DNA of 45,402 bases from Planococcus koreensis (GTDB taxonomy: Bacteria > Bacillota > Bacilli > Bacillales_A > Planococcaceae): the NCBI RefSeq assembly GCF_004761975.1, contig NZ_RQII01000050.1, positions 1 to 45,402 on the forward strand, in the 5' to 3' direction. Shown here piece by piece: positions 16,372 through 24,216 of the stretch. Under the pieces are notes generated by a model, which was not told where the DNA came from, did not search any database, and worked only from the letters and a program-made list of their open reading frames with translations. The translations under genes were made by a program, and so were the position numbers. Position 1 is the stretch's first letter. The number at the start of each line of letters is the position of its first letter.

Positions 16372-16408
16372 ATGACCACACGGTTACTTTTTATGACTCA
16401 ATGGTTAC
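16372..16408 (+). promoter_or_regulatory. Tandem operator candidate before the TetR gene
   Basis: Two direct copies of ATGAC-N5-GGTTAC start at 16372 and 16393, exactly 21 bp apart, ending just before the AAGGAGGG ribosome binding site. The first copy is nearly palindromic (TGACC-N4-GGTTA). A palindrome CAGGAAAT-TG-ATTTCCTG lies upstream at 16330-16347. Position and symmetry fit an autoregulatory TetR site; this is inference. Confidence 0.5.
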
Positions 16409-16421
16409 AAGGAGGGATTAA

Positions 16422-17240
16422 ATGGATAAACGACAGGAATTAATGAAGCAAGCTACACGCTTTTTTTCTTCCAAAGGATTTCATCAGACTTCCGTTCAGG
16501 AAATAGCGCATGGAGCCGGAATTTCCAAAGGAGCGTTCTATAAACATTTCGATTCAAAAGAGAGCCTATTCGTCGAATTGCTGAAACGGTACCAGCTCGA
16601 TTTGAACGCTGCGATGGCCGCTCCCCGCTTTACAAATGCTGCCGACAGCAAACAGGCGTTCATTGACAAATTAATTTTTGAAATCGAAAAGACCATTTCC
16701 GACAAGGAATTCTTCCTGATGATTTTCAAGGATTTTCCGAAAGACGACAGCGGACAGATGCAGGCTTTGTTCCAGGAATTGCGGACATCGCAGCTGGACA
16801 TCACCAAAAACATGCTGCTTGAAGTTTACGGGGATGTCGCCAAACCATTTATCGCCGATTTGGCAGCGCTGTTCGACGGCATGAAGCGCGAGTTTTTCAT
16901 TTACCTCATTTTTGAAAATGAGCGCCTGGATGTGAACAAGCTGGCGCAATTCATTGTTGCCAGTATGGATGCCATCGTCCGCAATCTGGAGCATATGGAA
17001 CCGGTCCTGTCCGCCATCCCTCACGCGCTGAGCCCATTGGACGAAACTTTTGCAGCATTAGAAGAAAAAATCCGCCACACCGCAGCGGACAATGAAAAGC
17101 GTTTGTCTTCGCTGCGCCTGTTAAAAGAAGAAGTCCGCAAGCCGGAACGCCAGGATTTCCTGATCGAAGCGCTGATCGCTTATTTGGCGCAAGAACCGGA
17201 ACTTGAGCCAGAACTTTCCCGGCTCCAGAAGTTGATATAA
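16422..17240 (+). CDS. TetR/AcrR family transcriptional regulator
   Basis: A 272-residue repressor. The helix-turn-helix (about 8-55) reads QATRFFSSKGFHQTSVQEIA then AGISKGAFYKHFDSKESLF, typical of the family. The C-terminal ligand domain is longer than usual (about 215 residues). It is followed 34 bp later by the RND pump gene on the same strand, so it most likely represses itself and the pump and releases DNA when a pump substrate binds. This is the arrangement of YerO with the SwrC (YerP) pump in Bacillus subtilis. Tandem candidate operators lie directly upstream. Confidence 0.92.
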   Translation: MDKRQELMKQATRFFSSKGFHQTSVQEIAHGAGISKGAFYKHFDSKESLFVELLKRYQLDLNAAMAAPRFTNAADSKQAFIDKLIFEIEKTISDKEFFLMIFKDFPKDDSGQMQALFQELRTSQLDITKNMLLEVYGDVAKPFIADLAALFDGMKREFFIYLIFENERLDVNKLAQFIVASMDAIVRNLEHMEPVLSAIPHALSPLDETFAALEEKIRHTAADNEKRLSSLRLLKEEVRKPERQDFLIEALIAYLAQEPELEPELSRLQKLI

Positions 17241-17274
17241 CACCGAACCCATTTTTTATACGAGGAGATTATGC

Positions 17275-20200
17275 ATGAAAAAGATCATTGATTTTTCCCT
17301 GAACAATAAATTCGCGCTGTGGATCTTGACGATCATGGTGGTTGTTGCCGGTTTATTCGCCGGATTGACGATGAAACAGGAATCGATCCCGAATATTACG
17401 GTCCCTGCACTGACAGTCATTACGCCGTACCCAGGCGCTGCGCCTGACGAAGTGATGAACGAATTGACGGTGCCGATCGAACAGCGCATCCAGAATTTGA
17501 ATGGCGTCGAATTGCTGACGTCGTCGTCACTCGCAAACGCGTCATCGATCCAAGTCCAATTCGATTTCGATACGGACATGGACGAAGCGCTGCGTGAAGT
17601 CGAAAGTGCCGTGTCCGAATTGACCTTTCCGGACGGCGCGAGCGAACCTCAGATTTCCCGCATCAGCATTGATGCATTCCCTGTCCTGACACTTAGCATC
17701 AGCGACGAAGCGCAGTCTCTTGAAGAACTGACAAAAACAGTGGAAGACACGGTAATGCCTGAAATTGAAGGCGTTGCCGGTTTGTCGGACGCCCAAATTT
17801 CCGGCCAGCGTTTGGAGAAAGTCACCATGGCTTTTGACGAAGAAGCAATGGCCCGCTATGGATTGACGCAAGATGCCGTGCAGCAATTGATCCAAGCATC
17901 GAACCTGACTTTCCCTCTCGGCCTGACGGAATTTGGCGGCGAGATTAAAAACTTGGTCATTGACGGCAATGTGGCAACAGTCGATGATTTGAAAGAATTG
18001 CAAATTCCAGCGGTTCCGCAAACAGCACCAACTGGAGAACCGGCTCAAGCCCCTTCAGGCATGGAAACCCCACCTGATGCAGCAACTGCAGTTCCCGCAC
18101 AGGTTCCGACGGTCGCTTTGAGCGAACTTGCCGAAATCGAAGTCGTCAGTGAAGCCGAATCGATTTCGCGCACAAATGGCGAAGAATCGATCGGCATCCA
18201 GATTGTCAAAGCGCCTGACGCCAACACGGTGGAAGTGGTCAATGCGGTGAAAGACATTGCAGCCGATTTGGAAGAGGAATATGGCCTGACGATCACGACA
18301 ACGTTTGACCAAGGCGAACCGATTGAGCAGTCTGTTGAGACGATGCTCAGCAAAGCGCTGTTCGGCATCCTGTTTGCCGTTGTCATCATTTTATTGTTCC
18401 TGCGCAGCTTCAAAACGACGATCATCTCGATCATTTCGATTCCGTTGTCGCTTTTGATGGCGATTTTCCTTTTGAACCAGCTGGACATCACCTTGAACAT
18501 CATGACACTCGGCGCATTGACCGTGGCAATCGGCCGCGTCATTGACGACTCAATCGTCGTTATCGAAAACATCTACCGCCGCATGGCTCTGCCCGGCGAA
18601 CCGCTGCGCGGCAAAGCGTTGATCCGCGAAGCGACGCGTGAGATGTTCGTGCCGATTTTCTCATCGACAATCGTCACGATTGCGGTATTCCTTCCCTTGG
18701 CACTTGTCAGCGGGCAGATCGGCGAATTGTTCCTGCCGTTCGCTTTGGCCGTCGTATTCGCATTGACGGCTTCCTTAGTCGTCGCAGTAACAATCGTCCC
18801 GATGCTGGCGCATTCCATGTATGCCAAGCAATTGAACGGCAAGCTTGCCAATAAAACCAGCCATCACGACGAAAAGCCAGGCAAATTGGCGGGCATGTAC
18901 AAGCGCGTCCTGGAATGGTCGCTGAACCATAAAATCATCACGTTCGGCGCAGCTACTGTCTTGCTTGTGGCCAGCTTGTTCCTGGTGCCGGTCATCGGCG
19001 TCAGCTTCCTGCCGGAAGAAGAACAAAAAATGGTCATGGCAACGTATTCGCCGGAACCTGGCCAGACGCGCAGCGATGTCGAACAAATCGCCACTGACGC
19101 AGAAGGTTTGATCAGCGAGCGTGAAGGCGTTACCACTTACCAATACTCGCTCGGCGGAGAAAATCCAATGGCCGCCATGTCCGGCGGCGGCAATAATTCC
19201 GCGCTGTTCTTTATTGAATACGACAGCGAGTTTGAGAACTTCAGCGAAGAAGGCGGCAAACTCATCGAGGAGCTGAACAGCAGCACCGACGCTGGGGAAT
19301 GGAAGACGATGGACTTCGCTGCTGTCGGCGGAAGCGGCCTTGAGCTTTTCGTCTACGGCGATAATACGGAAGACATCCAGTCCGCCATCGACCAGATCCA
19401 GCCGCTTATGGAAGACAATAGCGGCCTGGAAAATGTAGAATCGAGCCTGACGGAAGCGTATGAGCAATATACGCTCGTTGCGGACCAGGAAACGATGAGC
19501 CAATACGGCCTGACTTCTGCACAAGTCGGCATGGCGCTGCGCGGTACTGGCCAAGCGCCGGTGTTGACGACCGTGCAGCAAGACGGCAAAGATTTGGATG
19601 TCTATATTGAAATGCCGGAAACCGAATATGCAGACATCAATGATGTCACGGAGATTGAAGTGCCGACTTCGCTTGGCACAACGGTCGCAATCGGCGACAT
19701 CATGGAAGTCGAAGAAGGCCGTTCGCCGGATACGATCAACCGCCGCGACGGCCAGATGTACGCTTCGCTGACAGCGGACGTGCTTGGCAACAATGCATCT
19801 GAAATCGCGGCTTCACTTGATGAAAGTGTCAACGGCCTGGAATTGCCGAGCGGCGTTTCAGTCGACCAGGGCGGTGTTGCGGAACAGATCAACGAATCGT
19901 TCACGCAGCTCGGACTGGCGATGCTCGCAGCCATCGCGATCGTCTATTTCGTCCTTGTCGTGACATTCGGCGGCGCTTTGGCACCATTCGCCATCCTCTT
20001 CTCCCTGCCGTTCACAGTGATTGGCGTGTTAGTGGCGTTATGGATGACAGGCGAACCGTTGAGCGTCAACGCTTTGATCGGCGTCTTGATGCTGATCGGC
20101 ATCGTGGTCACCAACGCAATCGTGCTGGTTGACCGCGTTATCCACAAAGAGAAAGAAGGCTACACAACACGCGCCGCTTTACTTGAAGCTGGCACGACGC

Positions 20201-20406
20201 GCCTTCGCCCGATCCTGATGACGGCCCTTGCGACTATCGGCGCCCTCATTCCGCTTGCCATTGGCGCGGAAGGCGGCGGCTTGATTTCGAAAGGCCTCGG
20301 CATCACGGTAATCGGCGGTTTGACGAGCTCGACATTGCTGACATTGGTCATTGTGCCGATCGTTTACGAAGTCGTATCGAAATTCCATAAGAAACAAGTG
20401 AATTAA
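17275..20406 (+). CDS. RND family efflux permease (SwrC/AcrB-like)
   Basis: A 1043-residue proton-driven exporter of the RND superfamily. It has the expected two-fold layout: TM1 at about 12-30, a large extracellular loop, TM2-6 (about 360-520), TM7 near 540-565, a second large loop, and TM8-12 (about 870-1035). TM4 carries the proton-relay Asp pair in GRVIDDSIVVIENIYR. The C-terminal half has GALAPFAILFSLPFTVIG and GIVVTNAIVLVDRV. A Pro/Ala/Thr-rich insert (about 245-280) in the first loop is unusual. No membrane-fusion partner is encoded nearby; Gram-positive SwrC-type pumps work without an outer-membrane channel. SwrC exports surfactin-like compounds; the substrate here is unknown. Confidence 0.93.
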   Translation: MKKIIDFSLNNKFALWILTIMVVVAGLFAGLTMKQESIPNITVPALTVITPYPGAAPDEVMNELTVPIEQRIQNLNGVELLTSSSLANASSIQVQFDFDTDMDEALREVESAVSELTFPDGASEPQISRISIDAFPVLTLSISDEAQSLEELTKTVEDTVMPEIEGVAGLSDAQISGQRLEKVTMAFDEEAMARYGLTQDAVQQLIQASNLTFPLGLTEFGGEIKNLVIDGNVATVDDLKELQIPAVPQTAPTGEPAQAPSGMETPPDAATAVPAQVPTVALSELAEIEVVSEAESISRTNGEESIGIQIVKAPDANTVEVVNAVKDIAADLEEEYGLTITTTFDQGEPIEQSVETMLSKALFGILFAVVIILLFLRSFKTTIISIISIPLSLLMAIFLLNQLDITLNIMTLGALTVAIGRVIDDSIVVIENIYRRMALPGEPLRGKALIREATREMFVPIFSSTIVTIAVFLPLALVSGQIGELFLPFALAVVFALTASLVVAVTIVPMLAHSMYAKQLNGKLANKTSHHDEKPGKLAGMYKRVLEWSLNHKIITFGAATVLLVASLFLVPVIGVSFLPEEEQKMVMATYSPEPGQTRSDVEQIATDAEGLISEREGVTTYQYSLGGENPMAAMSGGGNNSALFFIEYDSEFENFSEEGGKLIEELNSSTDAGEWKTMDFAAVGGSGLELFVYGDNTEDIQSAIDQIQPLMEDNSGLENVESSLTEAYEQYTLVADQETMSQYGLTSAQVGMALRGTGQAPVLTTVQQDGKDLDVYIEMPETEYADINDVTEIEVPTSLGTTVAIGDIMEVEEGRSPDTINRRDGQMYASLTADVLGNNASEIAASLDESVNGLELPSGVSVDQGGVAEQINESFTQLGLAMLAAIAIVYFVLVVTFGGALAPFAILFSLPFTVIGVLVALWMTGEPLSVNALIGVLMLIGIVVTNAIVLVDRVIHKEKEGYTTRAALLEAGTTRLRPILMTALATIGALIPLAIGAEGGGLISKGLGITVIGGLTSSTLLTLVIVPIVYEVVSKFHKKQVN

Positions 20407-20411
20407 AAGCC

Positions 20412-20452
20412 AAAAGCGGGCACACTCGATGAGGAGTGTGCCCGCTTTTTCG
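20412..20452 (+). terminator. Intrinsic terminator of the RND gene
   Basis: AAAAGCGGGCACACTC pairs with GAGTGTGCCCGCTTTT around a short loop, followed by further T residues. It lies immediately after the stop codon and directly before the 21-bp array. Confidence 0.9.
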
Positions 20453-20460
20453 TGTTTTAT

Positions 20461-20565
20461 TGAAATACGCTCTATTGTCGTCGGAATACGCTCTATAAGG
20501 CTTTAAATACGCTCCATTGCGAATGAAATACGCCCCATTGCAGCCGAAATACGCTTCTGCCGCCG
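20461..20565 (-). repeat. 21-bp-period array C, five units (GAGCGTATTTC core)
   Basis: AATACGC starts at 20464, 20485, 20506, 20527 and 20548, exactly 21 bp apart. On the minus strand a unit is about RGAGCGTATTTC-N5-CAAT: a conserved core of about 11 bases, a variable 4-5 bases, then a partly conserved CAAT. It lies between two convergent genes, right after the RND terminator. On the minus strand it reads as a heptapeptide repeat (AYFxxNG), but no ribosome binding site or sensible protein surrounds it. The sequence is unrelated to arrays A and B although the period is the same. Confidence 0.85.
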
Positions 20566-20604
20566 AATCCACCACACTGACGAAACATCAGCGGGCCTTT
20601 CCCA

Positions 20605-21477
20605 TTATTTAGCCAGCAAAAATTCGTAGACTTGCTCATCGATTTGATTGTCCTCTGTCCAGCGGTCGTCGAAGTTCTCGCTCAGAGCGAACGTCTTCAG
20701 CGCATCTTTTACTGGCCCTTCATAAGCAGGATATTCCGTGTGATCGAGCAACGCCAACTCAGCGAGCTTGCGCTTCACCTCTTCGAACACATCGCCTTCT
20801 AAAGCCAAAAAATTCTCCGACGGTGAATTGAATAATTGATGGAGCTTGTAGAGCCGCTGCAATTCGTCGATTGGCTCCGGATGGTCGTCGACACGCAAGT
20901 CCACTTTGACATCGTTGTAGCCGCCGTAGCCCGCGCTTTCCTGCTGCACATAAACCGCTGCCGATTGCTTGCCGCGGCTGTCGCCCCCTGCCTGCTGGGC
21001 GGCGGCAAGCGCTTCAATCAAGCGTTCGGCAAGCGTTCCAGCTGCGCGTTCGAATGTTTCGCTCATCGCAGTTACCGTCTCTTCGCTGACGAGGATATTG
21101 CCTTGCGCTGAATGATGGCGGCCGATCTTGTGGCCCGCCCAGTCGTAGCATTCCGCACCCGTGAATGCAGCCGCTTCGCCATTCGCGCTGACAATCGCAA
21201 CTTGCCGCAGGCTTTTGCCTTCGTCAGAACCAACAAGTTCTTCAATCACTTCTTCCGGCGATAAACCTTGCTCCAGCAGCGTCAACCCTCTTGGCCCATA
21301 AGATGTGTTCGCCCATGATTGCGTAGCGACAGCGCCGACATTCGCTTTGACCCAGGGCACCACCGAACCTACTGCCAGAAATTTGGATTGCACCGCCACC
21401 CCGACTTCCCCTGTTGCAGGATCTGCCGCTGCTATCGAAAAAGTCGCTACTAGTTTATGTTTGCTGACTTGCTTCAT
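20605..21477 (-). CDS. DUF1028 domain protein (Ntn-hydrolase-like)
   Basis: A 290-residue cytoplasmic protein of the DUF1028 family, predicted to have an Ntn-hydrolase fold. The N-terminal domain has TFSIAAADPATGEVGVAVQS and FLAVGSVVPWVKANVGAVAT, then QSWANTSYGPRGL and a conserved HSAQGNILVS; DVKVDLRVDDHPEPIDEL follows. The C-terminal part (about 215-288) matches the small domain often attached to DUF1028. ATG at 21477 follows GGGGGAA at reasonable spacing. The family's function is not established; a link to peptidoglycan or amino-acid metabolism has been guessed at. It converges on the RND gene across array C and stands alone. Confidence 0.85.
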   Translation of the reverse strand: MKQVSKHKLVATFSIAAADPATGEVGVAVQSKFLAVGSVVPWVKANVGAVATQSWANTSYGPRGLTLLEQGLSPEEVIEELVGSDEGKSLRQVAIVSANGEAAAFTGAECYDWAGHKIGRHHSAQGNILVSEETVTAMSETFERAAGTLAERLIEALAAAQQAGGDSRGKQSAAVYVQQESAGYGGYNDVKVDLRVDDHPEPIDELQRLYKLHQLFNSPSENFLALEGDVFEEVKRKLAELALLDHTEYPAYEGPVKDALKTFALSENFDDRWTEDNQIDEQVYEFLLAK

Positions 21478-21646
21478 TTATAAATTCCCCCATCCGTCTA
21501 TTTATCAGAATAATTAAATCTTACCTTCCCCTGAAATCCATGTAAACTTTTTTGCGGTTGGCTAGATTCAACAATAGCAACAGCAAATACCCATAAAACA
21601 AATTTTTATCACAAATACAACCCAACTATTAATTTTCAAAATTATC

Positions 21647-21769
21647 TGATATAATAGAGTCATATAAAATCTGAATTTTCAAATTAAAAACACATACATA
21701 GTAAAATCGCCTCACCTTATTTCTATACATAGCCGGGAAGAGCCCGGAAAAACAAAAGGGGTGAGAACC
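21647..21769 (+). promoter_or_regulatory. Promoter and structured leader of the deacetylase gene
   Basis: TGATATAAT (21647-21655) is a good extended -10 box, which gives a leader of about 100 bases. In the leader CTCACC (21710-21715) can pair with GGTGAG (21759-21764), which contains part of the ribosome binding site AAGGGGTGA. Between them lies the hairpin CCGGG-AAGAG-CCCGG. The leader could therefore hide the start site. I do not recognise a known riboswitch class. Confidence 0.45.
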
Positions 21770-22951
21770 GTGGGAAGTAAACTAGTTAAAGTTATTGCTG
21801 CGCTGATGCTCATATTGTTCACGACATTGTCGTTCTCTCTAAATGCGGAAGCGGCCGCTTCGACCTACGTCACAAAAGGAAGCACAACAAAAAAAGTGGT
21901 GGCATTGACGTTTGATGACGGCGCGGACGGCGCGAACATCAACAAGATTCTTGGCATTCTGTCGACCAATAAAATCAAAGCCACATTCTTTTTGACGGGA
22001 TCTGGCGCCGCCAACCATCCAACGTCGATCAAAAACATCACCACGCAGGGCCATGCCATTGGAAACCATTCCTACTCGCATCCGGATTTCACTAAATTGA
22101 CAGCTGCCCAGATGAAAGCGGAACTCGATAAAGCGGAAGCCACAATCAAAAACATTACCGGCAAAACATCGAAACCGTTATTCCGCGCGCCTTTCGGGGC
22201 AGTGAATTCAGCTGTGCTATCAGGAGTCGGCGCTGCGGGCTACACACATACCATCCAATGGAATATTGACACAGTCGACTGGAAAGGTGTTTCATCGACT
22301 GCCATTACTGATAAAGTGGTCAATAATATCGTCCCGGGCTCTATCGTCCTAATGCACACTGGAGCTGGGGCATCCGGTACGCCAGGCGCATTGCCGGGCA
22401 TGATTTCAAAACTGAAAGCGAAAGGCTATTCATTCGTGACAGTCCAACAGCTATTGAATATGCCAACAGCTGGTGGAACGTATTACACAGTCAAAGCCGG
22501 GGATACCTTGTACAGCATTGCGCTTAAATACAAAGTCACCGTCGCTGCTTTGGCCAAAGCCAATAACATCACCAATTACAACTTAATCCGGGTCGGACAA
22601 GTGCTGCTCATTCCAGGGACCACCACTCCGCCTCCGGCAACAACTGTCAAATATACCGTTAAAGCAGGCGACACGCTTTACAGCATTGCCACAAAATACA
22701 AAGTCACCGTCGCAGCTCTGGCTAAAGCCAATAACATCACCAATTACAACCTGATTCAAGTTGGCCAGGTATTGATCATTCCGGTAGCCGCACCGCCAGT
22801 GGCAACAGTCAAGTACACCGTCAAAGCGGGCGATACGCTTTATAGCATTGCCCGGACGTATAATACGACCGTCGCTGCCATTGCCACTGCCAACAAAATT
22901 GCCAGTCCGTACATCATCCAAGTCGGACAAGTGCTGATCATTCCAAAATGA
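21770..22951 (+). CDS. Secreted polysaccharide deacetylase with three LysM domains
   Basis: An exported enzyme of about 393 residues that probably removes N-acetyl groups from peptidoglycan or another amino-sugar polymer. A signal peptide (about 1-28, ending AEAAA) is followed by a NodB domain with all five motifs: TFDDG (metal Asp), HSYSHPDF (metal His pair), [13 protein letters not shown] and IVLMHTG. Three LysM modules follow (starting [28 protein letters not shown] and again [14 protein letters not shown]), joined by Pro/Thr linkers; they hold the enzyme on the wall. The first two LysM copies are almost identical, so the duplication is recent. GTG at 21770 is chosen because AAGGGGTGA lies 6 bases upstream; the GTG at 21761 lies inside that site. 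Confidence 0.93.
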   Translation: MGSKLVKVIAALMLILFTTLSFSLNAEAAASTYVTKGSTTKKVVALTFDDGADGANINKILGILSTNKIKATFFLTGSGAANHPTSIKNITTQGHAIGNHSYSHPDFTKLTAAQMKAELDKAEATIKNITGKTSKPLFRAPFGAVNSAVLSGVGAAGYTHTIQWNIDTVDWKGVSSTAITDKVVNNIVPGSIVLMHTGAGASGTPGALPGMISKLKAKGYSFVTVQQLLNMPTAGGTYYTVKAGDTLYSIALKYKVTVAALAKANNITNYNLIRVGQVLLIPGTTTPPPATTVKYTVKAGDTLYSIATKYKVTVAALAKANNITNYNLIQVGQVLIIPVAAPPVATVKYTVKAGDTLYSIARTYNTTVAAIATANKIASPYIIQVGQVLIIPK

Positions 22952-22987
22952 CGGTGAGCTATCCGCTCCAACGCATTGCTTCATTAC

Positions 22988-23020
22988 AAAAGGATGCGCT
23001 AAATTCAGCGCATCCTTTTC
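22988..23020 (+). terminator. Intrinsic terminator of the deacetylase gene
   Basis: AAAAGGATGCGCT pairs with AGCGCATCCTTTT (22988-23000 and 23007-23019) around a short loop. Confidence 0.85.
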
Positions 23021-23138
23021 GCCATGGCGATTCTGCTCTTTCAATCGTCCGTTTGGATATAGTCATTTCTCGCTAATCGTATTATAATAAAAGCCGGAAT
23101 AAGTACAGCAATGATTTAGATTTTGGAGATGAGACCGT

Positions 23139-23351
23139 TTGGAGTTAATCCTGATCGTTAAATTCAGTTTACTGGCGATAAGCGTTATTTTTGCCTTGAT
23201 CGCCTTGTCCATTCATTTGAAAGCTTATAGCGCCCATAAGAAAACAGGTGCTGAGCGAATCAGCCGCTATGCATACCACCAAAAAACGAAAAAAGCATTC
23301 GCCTTTTATGCCGCTTTTGCTGTCACGGCCATTATTGCTTTATTTTTATAG
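23139..23351 (+). CDS. Small membrane protein, two TM segments
   Basis: 70 residues with two predicted membrane spans (about 3-25 and 49-69) joined by a basic, hydrophilic loop rich in Lys, Tyr and His. The start is TTG, with GGAG about 10 bases upstream. A terminator follows directly. I do not recognise the family; small two-span proteins of this kind are common in Bacillales. The gene is supported by composition, topology and flanking signals, not by homology. Confidence 0.65.
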   Translation: MELILIVKFSLLAISVIFALIALSIHLKAYSAHKKTGAERISRYAYHQKTKKAFAFYAAFAVTAIIALFL

Positions 23352-23356
23352 CACAC

Positions 23357-23388
23357 AAAAACGCTTGGAAAACTCCAAGCGTTTTTTT
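23357..23388. terminator. Bidirectional terminator
   Basis: AAAAACGCTTGG (23357-23368) pairs with CCAAGCGTTTTT, followed by more T residues, between the small membrane protein and the convergent HD-domain gene. Confidence 0.88.
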
Positions 23389-23936
23389 CATGCATTTGAA
23401 AAAACCAAATCCACTTCTTTTTGCAAGTCGGCAATCAGCGGCACTTGACCATTCCGCTCCCACACTGCATTGACAATCCCCTGGTAATACCAGGCCTGCT
23501 GCTCTTTGCCTCTGTTGAAGCGGCTCCATACTTTTTCGCCATGGCGATCGATATCGAGCCGAATGGAACGCAGGTTGTGCAATTTATCGGCGATGATGAC
23601 AGCCAGCTCATCATCCGAGCGCTGCGCAAGAGATGACATTGTATGGCGTTTGCGGTCTTCCCAAGGCAGCGATTTGTCAGGCTCAGACGCTGCTTCAACA
23701 AGTTTCAGAACCACCGCTCCGAAAAGTGTTAAAATTTCTTCTGCGGTTGCTGATGTATCTTCGAGTGTATCGTGCAATATACCGGCGGCCACCACTTCAG
23801 CTCCATGCCCAGCTTCCTGCAGCAGCATCGCTACAGCGAACGGATGGCTGATGTATGGAACGGCTGTGGATTTGCGCATTTGCCCTGCATGTTTGACAGC
23901 GGCGAATTGAATCGCCTGATCGATAATCCCTTCCAT
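23388..23936 (-). CDS. HD domain protein, small alarmone hydrolase-like (SpoT/MESH1 HD type)
   Basis: A 182-residue stand-alone HD phosphohydrolase resembling the hydrolase domain of RelA/SpoT. The metal and nucleotide motifs are visible: AVKHAGQMRKSTAVPYISHP, AAGILHDTLEDTSATAEEI, DRKRHTMSSLAQ and AVIIADKLHNLRSI. Proteins of this type remove pyrophosphate from (p)ppGpp and so counter the stringent response. There is no synthetase or TGS domain. ATG at 23936 has AAAGGTG 7 bases upstream; the open frame to 24026 has no such signal. Substrate specificity is inferred from the family only. Confidence 0.85.
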   Translation of the reverse strand: MEGIIDQAIQFAAVKHAGQMRKSTAVPYISHPFAVAMLLQEAGHGAEVVAAGILHDTLEDTSATAEEILTLFGAVVLKLVEAASEPDKSLPWEDRKRHTMSSLAQRSDDELAVIIADKLHNLRSIRLDIDRHGEKVWSRFNRGKEQQAWYYQGIVNAVWERNGQVPLIADLQKEVDLVFSNA

Positions 23937-24216
23937 CTCCTCACACCTTTCTTCCCACAGTATAGCGCGCTTGTCCAACAAAAGCCGGATTGCGGTATTC
24001 ACACTCACTTTATCTACAGATGTCATTCATCCTTTTTAAAAGATAAGCGGAAAATTTTTGAAACTTTCTACACCCTTCGCATTACCTTTTGCGCCTTTCA
24101 GGGTATAATCAATCTATAAAAAGGGCCTTAAAAGCTGGCTGTTCTCTCTAACGCTGTTAGTTCAAGAAAAGAAGTCCAGTTTTGATTATAGTGACCATTA
24201 GAAATGAGGAACATAG

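Noticed and set aside
20348..20575. 75-codon minus-strand open frame with AYFxxNG heptapeptide repeats
   Set aside because: It has no ribosome binding site, runs through the RND terminator into the RND gene, and its periodicity is fully explained by array C. Arrays A and B show the same period with stop codons.
21700..21770. c-di-AMP (ydaO) riboswitch before the LysM deacetylase
   Set aside because: Gene type and leader length would fit, but the conserved ydaO core sequences are not visible and the leader is too short for the full aptamer.
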